From the NCBI GenBank assembly GCA_949358305.1, contig OX442314.1, positions 36,203,608 to 36,267,607 of the forward strand: 64,000 nucleotides of DNA, written 5' to 3'. The position numbers and the translations under genes were made by a program. Numbering within the stretch: position 1 is the first letter of the stretch; each line of letters begins with the position of its first letter. The notes beneath the pieces were generated by a model. That model was not told the DNA's origin. It made no database searches and worked only from the letters and a program-made list of their open reading frames with translations. Source of the DNA: Strigamia acuminata (lineage: Eukaryota > Arthropoda > Chilopoda > Geophilomorpha > Linotaeniidae). Shown here in pieces: positions 22,333 to 34,781 of this stretch.

Positions 22333-24858
22333 ATGACATATTCCCGCATTCTCTACCTATCATCAACAGCCGGTCTAGTCGGAACACTATGCACCGCACT
22401 CGCAAACAAATGGACGTCTCACCTCACCGTAAACGCCCAACCCCAGCGATTCCAACCCGGTGAATTCACAGCACAAGCGACCGCGCGACCGCAACCACCA
22501 CCCCGCCCTCCCCGCACCCCTTGCCCCCCTCGCCCTCCAATCCACACACCAATTGGCCGCCCTCCTCTCTCCCCTTCCCAATCTTGCCCCCCTCGCTTCC
22601 GTCCCGCCCGTGCCGTCGACACGGCCCCGAAAATGCCCCGTCGCTCGCGGGAAAAACTAAAAGCCGTGCGGAAACTGGTGCGATACGATCCGTACGAGCC
22701 GATCATCTCGTCGGGCGGGGAAATAGGCCACAAAGTGTGGTCGGACCGACCGGAATCGGAAGACCCGTTCAAGGCGCGGTACAAATCTATCATCGCTCCC
22801 GATATGGACGAAACGTGCCATCACGGTTTTCCGTTCGGCCCGGACGAAAAAGAAGAGGAGATGTCGAAGATAAGCTTCGAGTCGATCGACGAAATCCACT
22901 CGATCCTCGGCGACACCATGGACCAACAGTCTCAGGCGTGCTCTGTGGACGAAACGTCAACTCTTGCAGGGATCCGTGAGAGGTTGGGCGGCGTTTCGGA
23001 ATTCAAGCCGTTGGCCAAGCCTGCTGCTGCGTGCCCCGATCTCGATAAAGCGTTCGCCAAGCGTGCTGTGTGCTCCGATCTCGATAAAACGCCGGAAAAT
23101 AGTCCCGCGGTGATCGAGGAAACGCAACGTCGACCCGTTCCGGTTGACAAAACATGCCCAGTAAGCGATTCGAGCTCGGATTGTTCGAGTTTGCGATCGC
23201 CGGTTAAATCGGGGGTTAGATCGCCGGTTAAATCGACGGTTCATCGGCGGCGGAGGGAAGGGGAAGCGCCGCCGGTGTTCCCGCCGAAGTTCGGGAGTCG
23301 GAAAATTCTCGAGTTTAAGGATTTTGTTGTGTGTTATGATAATTTGACGCGGACGGTTTGTTGGAGTTTGGAGTATTTTCCGTCGAAGAGTGTTGATCGT
23401 ATGCGATGGTTTCCGCCTGAAGATGCGGAGGAAGAGAGGGTTAGGGCTGATTTTCGGTCGACGGAGTGCGATTATAAGGCGGTGGAGGATCGGTTTAAGA
23501 AGCAACATGCGGCTGAGATTGAGTATCATGTGAATCGGGCTAAGGAAGATATTCGGGAGGCTTGTGTGTTTAGTAATGTGTTTGCACAGGTGGGGGTTGG
23601 GTTTCTGGTGTTGGTTTTGTGGGGTTTTAATGTTTGGTGTTTTTGTTTGGTTTGTAGGCGGTGGAAGGTAGACCGCATGATACTAGGAGTTTGTGGGACG
23701 AGTTGTATGATTATGTCGCCGATCTTTCGAAGTATACGAAGAATTTTTATGTGTTGACTGGCGCGTTGTACATGCCTCAGTAAGTGTTTTGATTTTTTTT
23801 TTTTTTTAGTTTTTCTCAAAAATTCGTCAGATGTCTACAAAATTCGTCAAATTTTTCAAAAATTTTTCAAAAATTTGTCAAATCACTCAAAAATTCGTCT
23901 AATTCACCAAAAATTCGTCTAATTTCATCAAAAATTCGTCTAATTTCATCAAAAATTCGTCTAATTTCATCAAAAATTCGTCTAATTTCATCAAAAATTC
24001 GTCTAATTTCATCAAAAATTCGTCTAATTTCATCAAAAATTCGTCTACCAATTTCATCAAAAATTCGTCTAATTTTATCAAAAATTCGTCTAATTTTATC
24101 AAAAATTCGTCTAATTTTATCAAAAATTCGTCTAATTTTATCAAAAATTCGTCTAATTTTATCAAAAATTCGTATAATTCATCAAAAATTCGTCTAATTC
24201 ATCAAAAATTCGTCTAATTCATCAAAAATTCGTCTAATTCATCAAAAATTCGTCTAATTCATCCAAAATTCGTCTAATTTCATCAAAAATTCGTCTAATT
24301 CATCAAAAATTCGTCTAATTCATCAAAAATTCGTCAAATTACTCAAAATATTTTAGCAAAATTTCAAACTTTAACATTTTCCATTAAAAAAATTGTTTCA
24401 GGAACCCCCCCCCCCCCCCCAAGACCTTCCCTGTGTACATTTCTCGACTAATACGTGTTGTTTTTCCAGGCAAACAGAGGATTGCACATTTGGTGTGAAA
24501 TACGAACAGATAGGTGAAAATAGAGTAGCAGTGCCAACCCACTTTTATAAAGTGATCCTCTGTCGGAATTGGGACATGAAATGGCGTTTGGAGTGCTACA
24601 AATTTGAGAACAAATTTCACGAAGACATGGATTTGACCAAATACCTCGTGCCAAGACACGATCTGGAAAAAGACACCGGCTTTTTAATCTTCAAAAAGTT
24701 GCCTGACGATTTAATCAGTGACCAGAGAGAAATTCCGGAATGCATCAAACAAGGTATACAACTTCAAAAATATAAATTTTTACGAAAATCAAGCAGAATA
24801 TGCAAAATTCTAGCGTAATAATTTTTTTTTTTAATTTTTTTTAGGCCTAAAAGCATAG
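22333..24858 (+). CDS. EndoG-like pseudo-nuclease E (4 exons)
   Basis: Exons 22333-23589, 23658-23779, 24470-24753 and 24845-24858 give 558 aa. N-terminal hydrophobic segment ending LTVNAQP; a proline-rich stretch (about 55-90); an acidic/serine linker; then FVVCYDNLTRTVCWSLE, FKKQHAAE (DRGH lost, His kept), SNVFAQ, LWDELYDY, LTGALYMP, KYEQIGENRVAVPTHFYKV and ECYKFENK. The metal-binding Asn and Glu are replaced as in C and D. The last exon adds GLKA. GC content of exon 1 is clearly higher than in A-D. Intron 3 is phase 1 here but phase 0 in B-D, so that boundary has shifted or is mis-modelled. Predicted inactive; role unknown. Confidence 0.82.
23815..24345 (+). repeat. 20/21-bp minisatellite in intron 2 of copy E
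   Basis: About 23 copies of AAAAATTCGTCTAATTCATC (20 bp) or its 21-bp form with TTTCATC. Unrelated in sequence to the arrays in A or C/D but the same period. A run of about 16 C at 24404-24420 lies just upstream of exon 3. Confidence 0.95.
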
Positions 24859-25483
24859 ACATAACATCATTTCTACATTATTTTTGGGATTGCTGTACAA
24901 TCTTTTTTTCTGTAATATTTTAATCCACGAAGATTAAATAAAAAAGATAGTTTTGGCTTTTTTCCATTGAATTGTGTTTTGATATTTAAACAAAAGGTGG
25001 GCTTCTCTGTTGTTTGTGGCGACATCTGTTGGCACAAATTCGCAAGCTTTGTCAACGATTTAAAAATATATTTTACAATATAACTGCCAGAATTTGTTGA
25101 GAATTTGTTTTTCTTCCTAGCATTACACGGAAATAAAAATAATGCAGTAAAATAGAAAATGTTTGTTTTTATATCTAAAAATTAGTGTCGATTTGTGCGG
25201 GAATTGTGGGAAATAAGCCTAAATCAAGCAACGTTTTTTTAAATAATCCAAACACTTTGGTGCACGCTATTGGGGATTGTTTGGATTTGAGACGTATTTG
25301 GAATTCGAATAAGAAGAAAAAGGAAATCGTGTCTTGTGATGTTTGCTCTTCGAGTCCAGCTTTCGCAATTTTTATCAGTATCAACATGGATCTGGACAGT
25401 ATACGGACAACGATTTACTCTTGTTAGTCGACCGATTATTCGCGTTCTGTGAAAAGTCTAACCCAGAATTTTGAATTTATACC
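24859..25483. other. Intergenic, no gene seen
   Basis: Contains the likely 3' end of copy E (ATTAAATAAAAAAG near 24932) and a short open frame at 25185-25427 with no recognisable homology and no good splice partners. Nothing further supported. Confidence 0.4.
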
Positions 25484-25735
25484 ATGGATCGAACTGCTAA
25501 AGTTGAATTGAGTTTGAAGTGAGTTTTCCAATCGAATTTTTCTTTAATTCAATTTTTAATCGGACTTTTTTAAATTTCTAGATTTCCTAGCAAGAAAAGT
25601 AATGACAACTCGAGACGTCTTTTCCCGACGATTCCGGAAGTGTTTTTCGACATGGGAGCCTCTGTCCCGTACGAATATTTCGCTGGATTGAAGAAGGATT
25701 TAGAAATCAAGTTTGATTGCAAACCGAAGAAATAA
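25484..25735 (+). CDS. Small unknown protein, 62 aa (2 exons)
   Basis: Exons 25484-25518 and 25582-25735 join in phase 2 (AA|A) across a 63-bp GTGAGT...TTCTAG intron. The product starts MDRTAKVELSLK, has RLFPTIPEVFFDMG and VPYEYFAGLKKDLEIKFDCK, and ends with KPKK. No signal peptide or membrane segment; charged and soluble. I do not recognise the family. Support is the clean intron and the continuous frame only. It could be the end of a longer gene whose upstream exons I did not find. Confidence 0.5.
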
Positions 25736-27039
25736 CCGAAACGGGATGATGAATTAGAATGTAAAAATCGCAAGAGAATTATTCCACTTATTTTTCTAGT
25801 TGCAAATGTAAATACACATTACAACTTAAGAATTATGAGCCTCAGTAAAAAATGAATAGGAAATTGCATTTTACCAATTTATTACCAAGCTGACAATGCA
25901 AACAATGCTCACATGACCTTAGAATGTCTTATAAATAAAACTATTGACATATAGCCCATAGCCCCATATGGTTAAAAAAATACTTCGAATTCATATTATA
26001 GGCTATTATATTTTGTAAAATGTATTATGAAATGGATTCCCAATATTATTATTCGTCAAAAACGAATCCATTATCAAAATGTACAAATAGTGATATAATG
26101 TATCGTATTATCCCGGTGCTGAGGTTATATGTATCATTATTCGCCCGGTCTATCTTTTAATACTGTTGTTAGGGCAAGACGAGAGACCGGGTCAAGATTG
26201 ATGTCATTGAATCTGAATGGATTTTTATGTCACCTGGTAGATAAACTTAAAGCAGCTAAACTGAAGGGAAGTTTTTTTTGTCCACGAGCATGGTGTTTGT
26301 TTACCTCAGCGTTTACAAATATACGACATGAAATCCCACATCCCAGAATGCATTGCACAAAATGGTTCCCTTTTTCAAATGGTAAAAACACTAATACTTG
26401 ATTATTGCTAAAAGTTTTGCAGAAAAAAATATTCCACAACCTCTTTTAAGGTTATTTCAAACAGATTTTTCATTTTCTTCCTACGATCTTTGAGATTAGC
26501 ACTCACAAGGCCTTGTGACGAATTTTAGGCGCAATCTGTTGGACAGCTTGCTTGAGGACCCAACCTTGCATTCATACTGAGAAATGAAGTTCAATGCTGC
26601 TTAACTTCTCTGTTCTAATGGAAACAAACGATGAAATAATATGAGAAATGCGAACCAACTTCACAGCCCAAAAGCTCTCTCACCGTATACGCTTGACCTC
26701 AAACTCTTTCTTCCATCACCTTGGCTCGAGAATTAAATTTTAATTGTCCTTCCCATCTTTCTCCACATTTGTACATAAAATTGCAGTTTTTATTATTATT
26801 TATCATTCAGAAATGGACACAACTAACAAATAGTTGCTGGGAGTGAATATTCAATGGTTTGAGCTGGTTTCTGCGATTTTTTCCTGTTGTGTAAATTGTA
26901 CCGGAATCATCCTGTGGGCTACGCGTGTTTTCATTATATTCATTTCTAGGCCATTGCTCTTCCAAGTTCCACTTTGTAATTGTATAAGGTTAAAGCTCTG
27001 ACCCAATTTCGAGAAAAATTCAGGTTTTCAGCTTCAGCT

Positions 27040-27196
27040 ATGGGGGTCAAGATACTTTCTCTAGTTCAATGTTACAAGCATCCTATTCAGGAAGTGAAAA
27101 GTCGACCAATCAAATTGGAACAAGGAAACGGGCTGCAGTTGCACGAGAAGTTGAGCCAGGTGATTCGCAAACACAATGCCGGATATGTACAGCAAG
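27040..27196 (+). CDS. Isolated exon-like ORF, unknown
   Basis: A frame from an ATG at 27040 (MGVKILSLVQCYKHP...) to a strong donor G|GTAAGG after HNAGYVQQG. Several acceptor-like CAG sites precede it. It could be a first or internal exon; no partner exon was found within the window. Not recognised. Confidence 0.25.
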
Positions 27197-27559
27197 GTAA
27201 GGTTGGTCGTGTTTACATCTCGCTCGTTGATGCGATAATTTTCTTGTTTGTTTTTATTGGTGGTTATATAAATTTAAAAAATTGAATAATTCAGCTGTTT
27301 GAGGGTTTGTTTACTTGAAAAATATTTCTAAATCGGCTACAGTGAAATCTAGAGCGGTCATAAGCGGGTGTGGCAAGAAGGGATTGATCAAGAGGAGTGC
27401 CCGCTGAGGGGTGTTGACGGGGCCCGAACGGGTGTCTTGTTTAGAGGGCGTTCAGTGTGTAGAATGCTAGTTACATTTGTCTGGAATTTGATTTTTGTTA
27501 TTAATGGGGTTTTGGTTTAGATTTTTATTATTTTAAATTATGGAAAATTTTTTTAAAAA

Positions 27560-27850
27560 AATTTTTGGGATTAATTTCAATAAATTTTTGATAAATCCCA
27601 GCAAATTTTTGATAAATTCCAACAAATATTCAATAAATTTCAATTAATTCTGATAAATTTCAATGAATTTTGATGAATTTCAACGAATACTGATAAATTT
27701 CAACAAATTCTGATAAATTTCAACAAATTCTGATAAATTTCAACAAATTCTGATAAATTTCAACAAATTCTGATAAATTTCAACAAATTCTGATAAATTT
27801 CAACAAATTCTGATAAATTTCAACAAATTCTCAGTATATTTCAACAAATT
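27560..27850 (+). repeat. 20-bp minisatellite
   Basis: Tandem CAACAAATTCTGATAAATTT, eight near-perfect units at about 27661-27830 with decayed copies upstream. Intergenic, before the acyl-CoA reductase gene. Confidence 0.93.
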
Positions 27851-28461
27851 TTAGATAACTATGTGTAAGGAAATGTTAAAACATGACAATAGATGACACC
27901 AAATACATAAACAATAATAACCTTAACAACAGATGAACAAAATGAGTCGGGTTTGGAATGAGTTGCACAAAACACGAATCCCTTTTCATCTCAGACAGAA
28001 CCAATCCACAATTGAGGTTTGAATATTGACCGATTTAAAAACTTAACCAATTCCACCAAACTTTAAACAAATGCCAACAAATATTTGCTAAAAAAAATCA
28101 AAAAATTTATTTATAATTATACAATTTTTCTATTTCTATCCCCAAAACAGAATTTTCCACTAACCCACAAAAGAACCAACATCTGTTGCTTCACCAACAT
28201 CTGTTGGTTCTAAAAAGACATCAAGACATCTTGATTTTTATTCACTTTAAGAAAATCCTATTTATTCAGTGAGCAAAAAACTAAACTCACGAAAGAGTAA
28301 AAAGAGGCTAAGTGAATAGAAATGAGGACACAATGGTGAATTGGAGTGGCTCCTCATTTGCAAGTCACTCAAACCAACACATTTTTTAAAATCTATTTAA
28401 TTTATTTCTATTTTTCTACCCGAAGGTCTAATTAGTGCAAGAACAGGCAACCCATTTGGCG

Positions 28462-31400
28462 ATGGCTTCAGTAACTCTTCCCGAATTCTTCGAAAACCGC
28501 TCGGTGTTCATCACCGGAGCCACTGGATTCCTCGGCAAAATTCTTATCGAAAAACTACTTCGTTCATGTCCACGAGTCCGCACCGTCTACATCCTCTTAC
28601 GATCCAAGAGAGGCATGTCCATTAATTCAAGACTGGATGACCTCATCGATAGCAAGGTAACGGAGGAACAAGCGGTCGTATGATTAATAAAGTGATTTTA
28701 ACGACATTACCGTAGAATTAGTGCCATATCGTAAGGAAAAAATCTTTAGTGTATCGTTTTCAACACTAAATTAAATTATAGTGTAGTGACAAGGGAAAAG
28801 TGCGGCCCGCAAAAACTTAATTTATCATTTTTCCCTTACACTATTTTTATACCGTATAGTGTTTAACTGTAATGGAAAAATGCATCCCGTGAACTCTCTA
28901 GTACCTCACAGTAAGCCGCATGCCGGTGCAGTTCGAGTTTTACCGGTGTAAGCGAGTAAGAAATTTTCTAAATGAGAATTCAGCCAAAACAAGCATAAAA
29001 TCCTTTTTAGATCTCCAAAATGTAAGAAATTGCCTTAATTTACTTAGATTTTAGTAACAATCTGCAGAAAATTAGATGAAACGATCTTTTTCGGTGGTCA
29101 AACCGATTTGTGATTTTAGTACAGACATCCGTTATAAAATAACCAAAAATTTTTAATGCAAATGGAAAAATTTCAACAAAATGTTTTACAAATTTAAATA
29201 ATTATACATTTTTAACTTCCTGCTTTGGTCTGTAATTAGAAAGTCTTTGCAATTTGAATTTTCGGCCATTTCCCTGTTATATAAGAAAAGAAAGAAAAAA
29301 ATGTCCGCCTTCTTTACAAGAAATTGAAAATTTTTTTTCTTCCATTTTTATGGAGTCAATGTCCAGACTACAGGCCTTCAGACTGAATATTGATTGACTC
29401 CCCAAAGACCGGTCTAAATTCTATATTCGCCCAGATAATCCACTAATTCTCATTGGTCAGTGGTGAAATCACTCTGGTTTCCTCAGCATCAGAAAAAGTA
29501 ATCAATAATTTCAATCAAACAGCGTATTTTTGGTGGGAAAAAAAGTAAACCCTGCCTGAATTAAAATAGACGCCGGGAGTCGGGTCAAATAAATAAATAA
29601 ACACCCGGGCCACTGTTTGAAGCTTTATGGTATTGTTTTTAAACTAATTTTTTTCTGGTGTCACTTAACCACTTATATATTAAACATTTTTCTGAAGAGG
29701 CTGCACACCCCCAGAGAGTGCGTGCACCACCACCACCAGTTAAGAACCTAACCTAGCTAGCCAGAAATTCCCGCCAAAATCTCCTCCAAGAATTTCCTCA
29801 CGATTCTGATTGGCTGTCAAAGTCACATGACCAACACACCAGCAAGCTTGAAGCTGGTAAATCAAACTCAGTTTGATCGGAGCGGGTGAATACAAGCTCG
29901 CTTCAAAACAAATCTTTGAATAAAAACGCAAGCTTGTGTTTGCTCAAGCGGGCGAGCTTTTAAATTTTACCCGCTCCCTTGTGTTTCCACCTTTAGACGA
30001 ACTTGCAGTGTATCTTATGTGTCCAAACACTGGTAAAGGAGCACTTATTGATACACAATGTTTCAAATGCATTGCAAATTTTAAATTTAAACTGAAATAT
30101 CCCATAAATGCCACAAATATGATTCTTAGAAGTTTTTAGAACAGCTAATGGCACTAAATTGGTCATGCTCTACAAGTTTCTAATTGAAAATGCATCTGTA
30201 TCATTTACAATTTATAAATCTTGAAAAGGTCAAGTTCATGATCATTGTTGAAATTGGCACACCTAACTTTGCATAACACCCCATCATCATAATCAATATT
30301 CAACCTATTTGCAAGCAATTTCAAGCAATTAGAAAAAGAAGAAAAATTTTATTAAAAAATATTATTTTTTTTTTACTGTTTTATACATAGTTGTTTCAAA
30401 GACTAAAGCAAGAACAAGCATCGGCCATCAGGAAATTAGTGCCCATAAGTGGCGATATATGTCGACCCGACCTGGGTCTTAATCCACTGGATGTCAAGAT
30501 TCTTGTGGAAAACGTGTCAGTTGTGTTCCACTTGGCTGCATCCATTAAATTCAATGAACCGCTCACAAGTGCTGTTCAATCCAACCTTCTGCCAATCCGG
30601 TACTTACTTCAACTCTGCCATAAAATGACTTCGCTAGAGGTAAGTCGAAGAATGACTGCATGCCACAAAGTCAGGGCTGGACTGGGAACAAATTTATTGC
30701 CGGGAAATCTGGGTGTCCGGGCCACAATTAATGAAGTCGGGACAGGCCACAGCGGCCACTGACCACCGGGAAACTCCCGGTAGCCCGCCAGGCCAGTCCA
30801 GCACTGCACAAAGTGCGCCAATGTGGTATAAACATAAACCGAGGATAACGTGCATGTTATTTCCTATTGATTACCTGTTCTGTGCGCTGATTGGATGCAG
30901 CAATCACGTGTCATTCATTGCTTGCCAACCAAGCACGTCTGTTACCCATTGTCATCCCAGAATACAGTGCAGATATATACAACCCAGTTGCAAAAATATA
31001 CAATCATTCCATCTTTTCAGATAAAGTGCTTTTTCTTTTGATCACTGTGTAGTTATGAAATAGAAAAATTATCTGAAACCAACTAAACTAGGTTAATTAA
31101 ACTCTCCTCTTTCAGTGGAAAAAAAGTTTTTAACAATATACAAAACACATCAAAAGTTATCTGTATTTTTGTAACTGTAATACATTTCAAAATAATCCAA
31201 TCAGCTCATTCGAGTTTATTTGAAAAGGTGGAGTGATTGTATATTTTTGCAACTGAGTTGTATTATGTGGCGCCATTGGTGGCAAAACGCAGTGATCATG
31301 TTATCCTTGGTTCATGGGATTAAGTATCCAATAATTAGACATTTTCATATCTGCAGTCCCTTGTGCACGTGTCAACGGCTTTTAGCAACTGCAACAGAAG

Positions 31401-34400
31401 TGAGATCGAGGAAGTCATCTATCAGCCAAGTATCCATCCACAGAAACTAATCGAACTCTTAGAGTGAGTATTACGCTAGAAAGCACTCTGCCCTTATCAT
31501 TTCAACTTGTTTATATCTTTTAAACCGGTCTAAATGTCAAATTTTCACCTTTAGGTGGATGGACGACGATCTTGTGGAAAAAATGACACCATTGGTGTTA
31601 GGCGATCACCCAAACACATACACATTCACCAAAGGTTTGGGTGAATATCTCCTGATCGAAGAAGGCAATAATCTACCAATGTCCATCGTTAGACCGTCAA
31701 TAGTCACAGCTGCATGGAAAGAACCCACAAGCGTAAGTCGTGAGACATTTCGCATTCCTAATACGAGTAAAAACTCTAACCCTCGACCCAATACATCGAA
31801 GGCGTCTCACAGATACCGGTCGCGAATACAACACATTATAAGGAGCATCCATATTTAAACTCACTTTTGGAACACGATTCCGATTTTGCTGTTCAAAATA
31901 CATTGCAATATGATTTCAATGCATTTCTGCAAACGCCCGAGCCGCTATTCCTCCTAAATCCGCCCCTGTATTCCACCGACAAAATAAATAATCAAAATTG
32001 TAACTTGCAGGGCTGGATCGACAATTACAACGCAGTGACTGGTTTCGTGGTGGCCGTTGGGAAAGGATTTGTCCGCCATTTGCACGCGAATCCCAACTGC
32101 GCGGCGGATTTGTTGCCGGCCGACATTGCGGTCAACCTCATGCTCGCAGTGGCGCGAGAGACGGCCGTGAACCGGTCGAACCAAGTCAAAGTGTACAACT
32201 GCACGTCGGGCAACCTGAATAAGGTGACTTGGGGCGATGTGGAGAAGTATTGCTTTCATCCGACTGGCAAGCAAACCATGAATGGGACACTTCGATTTTC
32301 CTCGGCAACTATGAGGAATAATCAATACATTCATTCGATGCTCTTCATGTGGGATTATTATGTATTCGCTCGCCCGCTGGACGTGCTGTTAAAATTGTTC
32401 GGCAAAAATATCGAGTAAGTCGAGGAAGTTTTTGGACATTTTTAAGCCTAAAAATGATTTGTTTTAGCCATGGTTCCTGTTAAGGTGCGTTTTCATGTGC
32501 GTTTTTTTTCTATCGCGCTACTCGCGCGCTGTTTTCTAGCTTAGCTTTCCAATGGAGCTTCGCTTTGCCATTTTCATGTGAGAGTTCACTAGTGGTCACT
32601 GGCACATTTTAAAAATGGCTGCTCGGATGTCGAGGAAACAGGTTGTCAAAAAAAATTGAAAGAAACATCAACATTAGTATTGGAAATAAATGTTGAGTTC
32701 CTTCAATTTTTTTCAGAATGTTTTGAATTCATTTTCTATTGCACGTGGTGAAAAATCTCAGCCAATGGGAATAATTTACCAAAACACGTGGACTGTATTG
32801 AACGCAATATCACGCGCGTTAAGCAGTTGACGAAATAATCGCACTTGAAAACGCACCTTTACAGTTCACGCCTAATATCTTGATGCCGAAACCAGACACT
32901 TGTTAATTTACTTTATTCTAGCATTATTAGGCTTAATACTGCTTAATAACAACTGGAATTGAACCAAACAAGCTTAAAAAGCAATTTTAGATGTCTCCAA
33001 AATGTAGGAAATTGGCCTAAATTTCTATAAATTTACCCAAATTTTTAATAACCTTTAAAATATCAATAAAACTCTTAATTTCTGGCCCAAATTCCAACAA
33101 AATTATTCATCTGGATTCTTTTAATTAAAAAGACAAAAAAACGGCATGTTTTATTTTTTACGACCACGCTGGTGTAGTTTTATGGTGTATTTTATCATTA
33201 TTAGGCCTAATAACAGGCTTAATACTGTTAAATGACAACTGGAATTAGAAAATCGTCTGCTAAGAATGGGATGCGCAGTAAAACTTTGATAAAAGTGGTG
33301 GCATTTCAATGCCCCAAATGCACGATCCGCCACCTCAAATAATTCACGAAATTCATTCAAATTTATATTTATCCAGGCTGGTCAAAATTCAAAATAAAAT
33401 CCAAAAAAACATGGCCGTGCTCAGATTCTTCTCCTGCAACCAATGGAAATTCAGCAGCGACAACCTCCGCTCCCTATGGCACTCGTTGGACGAAAAAGAT
33501 CAACAGGTGAGTTCTCCAAAAACCATCCCAAAAGAAAGCTTTTAATTGGCGCCGGGGCCAGGGTCTGTTTAAACGCCGGGGGTGCAAATGAGCGCCGGGT
33601 AATAAAAAAAAAATCACCAATTATTCTCGTAAGTAGGCCTGTTCGATATTGCGACCTATCGCAATGCAATTTTTGAATTGGTGTATAACATTTCTATCGC
33701 AAACGATATATCACATTTTTGCAATATTTTTAATCGATTTTAATGCGATTTTTAATCGATTTTAATACGATTTTTAAATCGTTTTTCATGCAATTTTTAA
33801 ATCGATTTTAATGCAATTTTTTATCGATTTTAATGCGATTTTTAAATCGATTTTAATACAATTTTTAAATCGAATTTAATGCGATTTTTAAATCGATTTT
33901 AATACAATTTTTAAATCGAATTTAATGCAATTTTTAAATCGAATTTAATGCAATTTTTTTAACGATTTTAATGCGATTTTTTTAAATCGATTCTAATAAA
34001 TCGATTTTAATGCGATTTATTGCGATATATCGCTTTTTGATGCAATGTATCACTTTTGCGATATATCGCAGCTAAATGAATCATATTCGCTTGGAAAAAA
34101 TCGATAATTTTCTTGTAAAAATCAATTTTTTTGAAAAAATCGATAATTTTCTTCTAAAAATCCATTTTTTTGAAACAATCGATAATTTTCTTGTAAAAAT
34201 CAATTTTTTTGAAAAAATCGATAATTTTCTTGTCAAAATCAATTTCTTAAAAAAAAAATGATTTTTTGAAAATCCGTCCAGCCGGAATACGCGCTGGGGG
34301 TCGCTTCCAAAAAAATTAATAAACGCCCAGGTGTTCATTTGAAACTTTACAAAAAATAACTTCCACACAGGTCTTCAACTTTGACATCAAACAAGTCCAC

Positions 34401-34768
34401 TGGCCCGATTACCTCGAGAACTACGTCTACGGCTGCAAAGTATTCCTGCTCAAAGAAGACGCCTCCACGCTCGCGATCGCCCAGAGACGCCAAAATAGGT
34501 AAAAAGGAACCGATCCGACCAAACACGTAAACTCAAAAATTCAATTTTTATCTAAAAAAAAAAATTCCCCAAACAAACAAAAAAAAAAAAAAAAAAAAAA
34601 AAAATTTTCTCTTTTAAAAAACTAATTTCTAGGTTTCTTTGGATTTCACGCACACTCGACTTCCTGCAGCTGCTTTTGATACTCCACTTCACGTCCCACT
34701 TCCTCGGCGAGAGTTTCCGCACTTCGGTCACCTACTATCTCCACCAGCTATTCAAAACCGCCTTGTAA
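28462..34768 (+). CDS. Fatty acyl-CoA reductase (8 exons)
   Basis: Exons 28462-28656, 30391-30639, 31357-31463, 31555-31732, 32011-32414, 33377-33506, 34371-34498 and 34633-34768 sum to 508 aa, the usual length for an insect-type FAR. It reduces fatty acyl-CoA to fatty alcohol with NADPH at the ER or peroxisome membrane, for waxes, ether lipids or pheromones. Rossmann motif TGATGFLGK (about 21-29); FEN and VFHLAASIKF blocks; VHVSTAF; active-site YTFTK (Tyr-x3-Lys); SIVRPSIV; GWIDNYNAVTG; C-terminal FAR_C domain (RFFSCNQWKF, FDIKQVHWPDYLENYV) and a final hydrophobic segment. All catalytic residues are present. Introns 1, 2, 5 and 6 carry repeats or MITEs. The stop is 13 bp from the stop of the opposing mS35 gene. 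Confidence 0.93.
28690..30390. other. FAR intron 1, repeat-derived, no exon
   Basis: 1.7 kb. Holds a palindromic patch near 28715-28870 (TTTTCCCTTACACTA and its complement) and, at 29587-29632, a dispersed motif AAATAAATAAACACCCGGGC that recurs at 34307-34350 and 61184-61228. No coding exon seen. Confidence 0.5.
30672..30806 (+). mobile_element. hAT-type MITE, 135 bp, FAR intron 2
   Basis: Terminal inverted repeats CAGGGCTGGACTGG / CCAGTCCAGCACTG with one mismatch. Flanked by an exact 8-bp target duplication CACAAAGT at 30664-30671 and 30807-30814. Too short to encode a transposase. Confidence 0.88.
32483..32858 (+). mobile_element. Harbinger-like MITE, 376 bp, FAR intron 5
   Basis: Ends AGGTGCGTTTTCA and TGAAAACGCACCT are inverted repeats, flanked by TTA on both sides (32480-32482 and 32859-32861). 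The 3-bp TTA duplication suits the PIF/Harbinger group. No coding capacity. Confidence 0.7.
33640..34250 (+). repeat. AT-rich degenerate repeats in FAR intron 6
   Basis: Two arrays: TTTTTAAATCGATTTTAATGCGA-like units of 22-24 bp at about 33720-34040, and AAAAATCGATAATTTTCTTGT-like units of about 40 bp at 34090-34250. TAGGCCTGTTCG at about 33636 resembles a hAT left end like that at 53991, but I could not close an element here. Confidence 0.7.
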
Positions 34769-34781
34769 AAACGGCCGCAAC

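Noticed and set aside
22419-22793. Antisense frame over exon 1 of EndoG-like copy E
   Set aside because: Shadow of a GC-rich, proline-coding exon, with no domain and no splice partners.
23899-24165. Minus-strand frame encoding LIKLDEF repeats
   Set aside because: Translation of the 21-bp minisatellite; a unit length divisible by three keeps it open without coding meaning.
26129-26401. 90-codon frame near 26.1 kb as a gene
   Set aside because: No homology, no convincing splice sites or conserved pattern; treated as chance.
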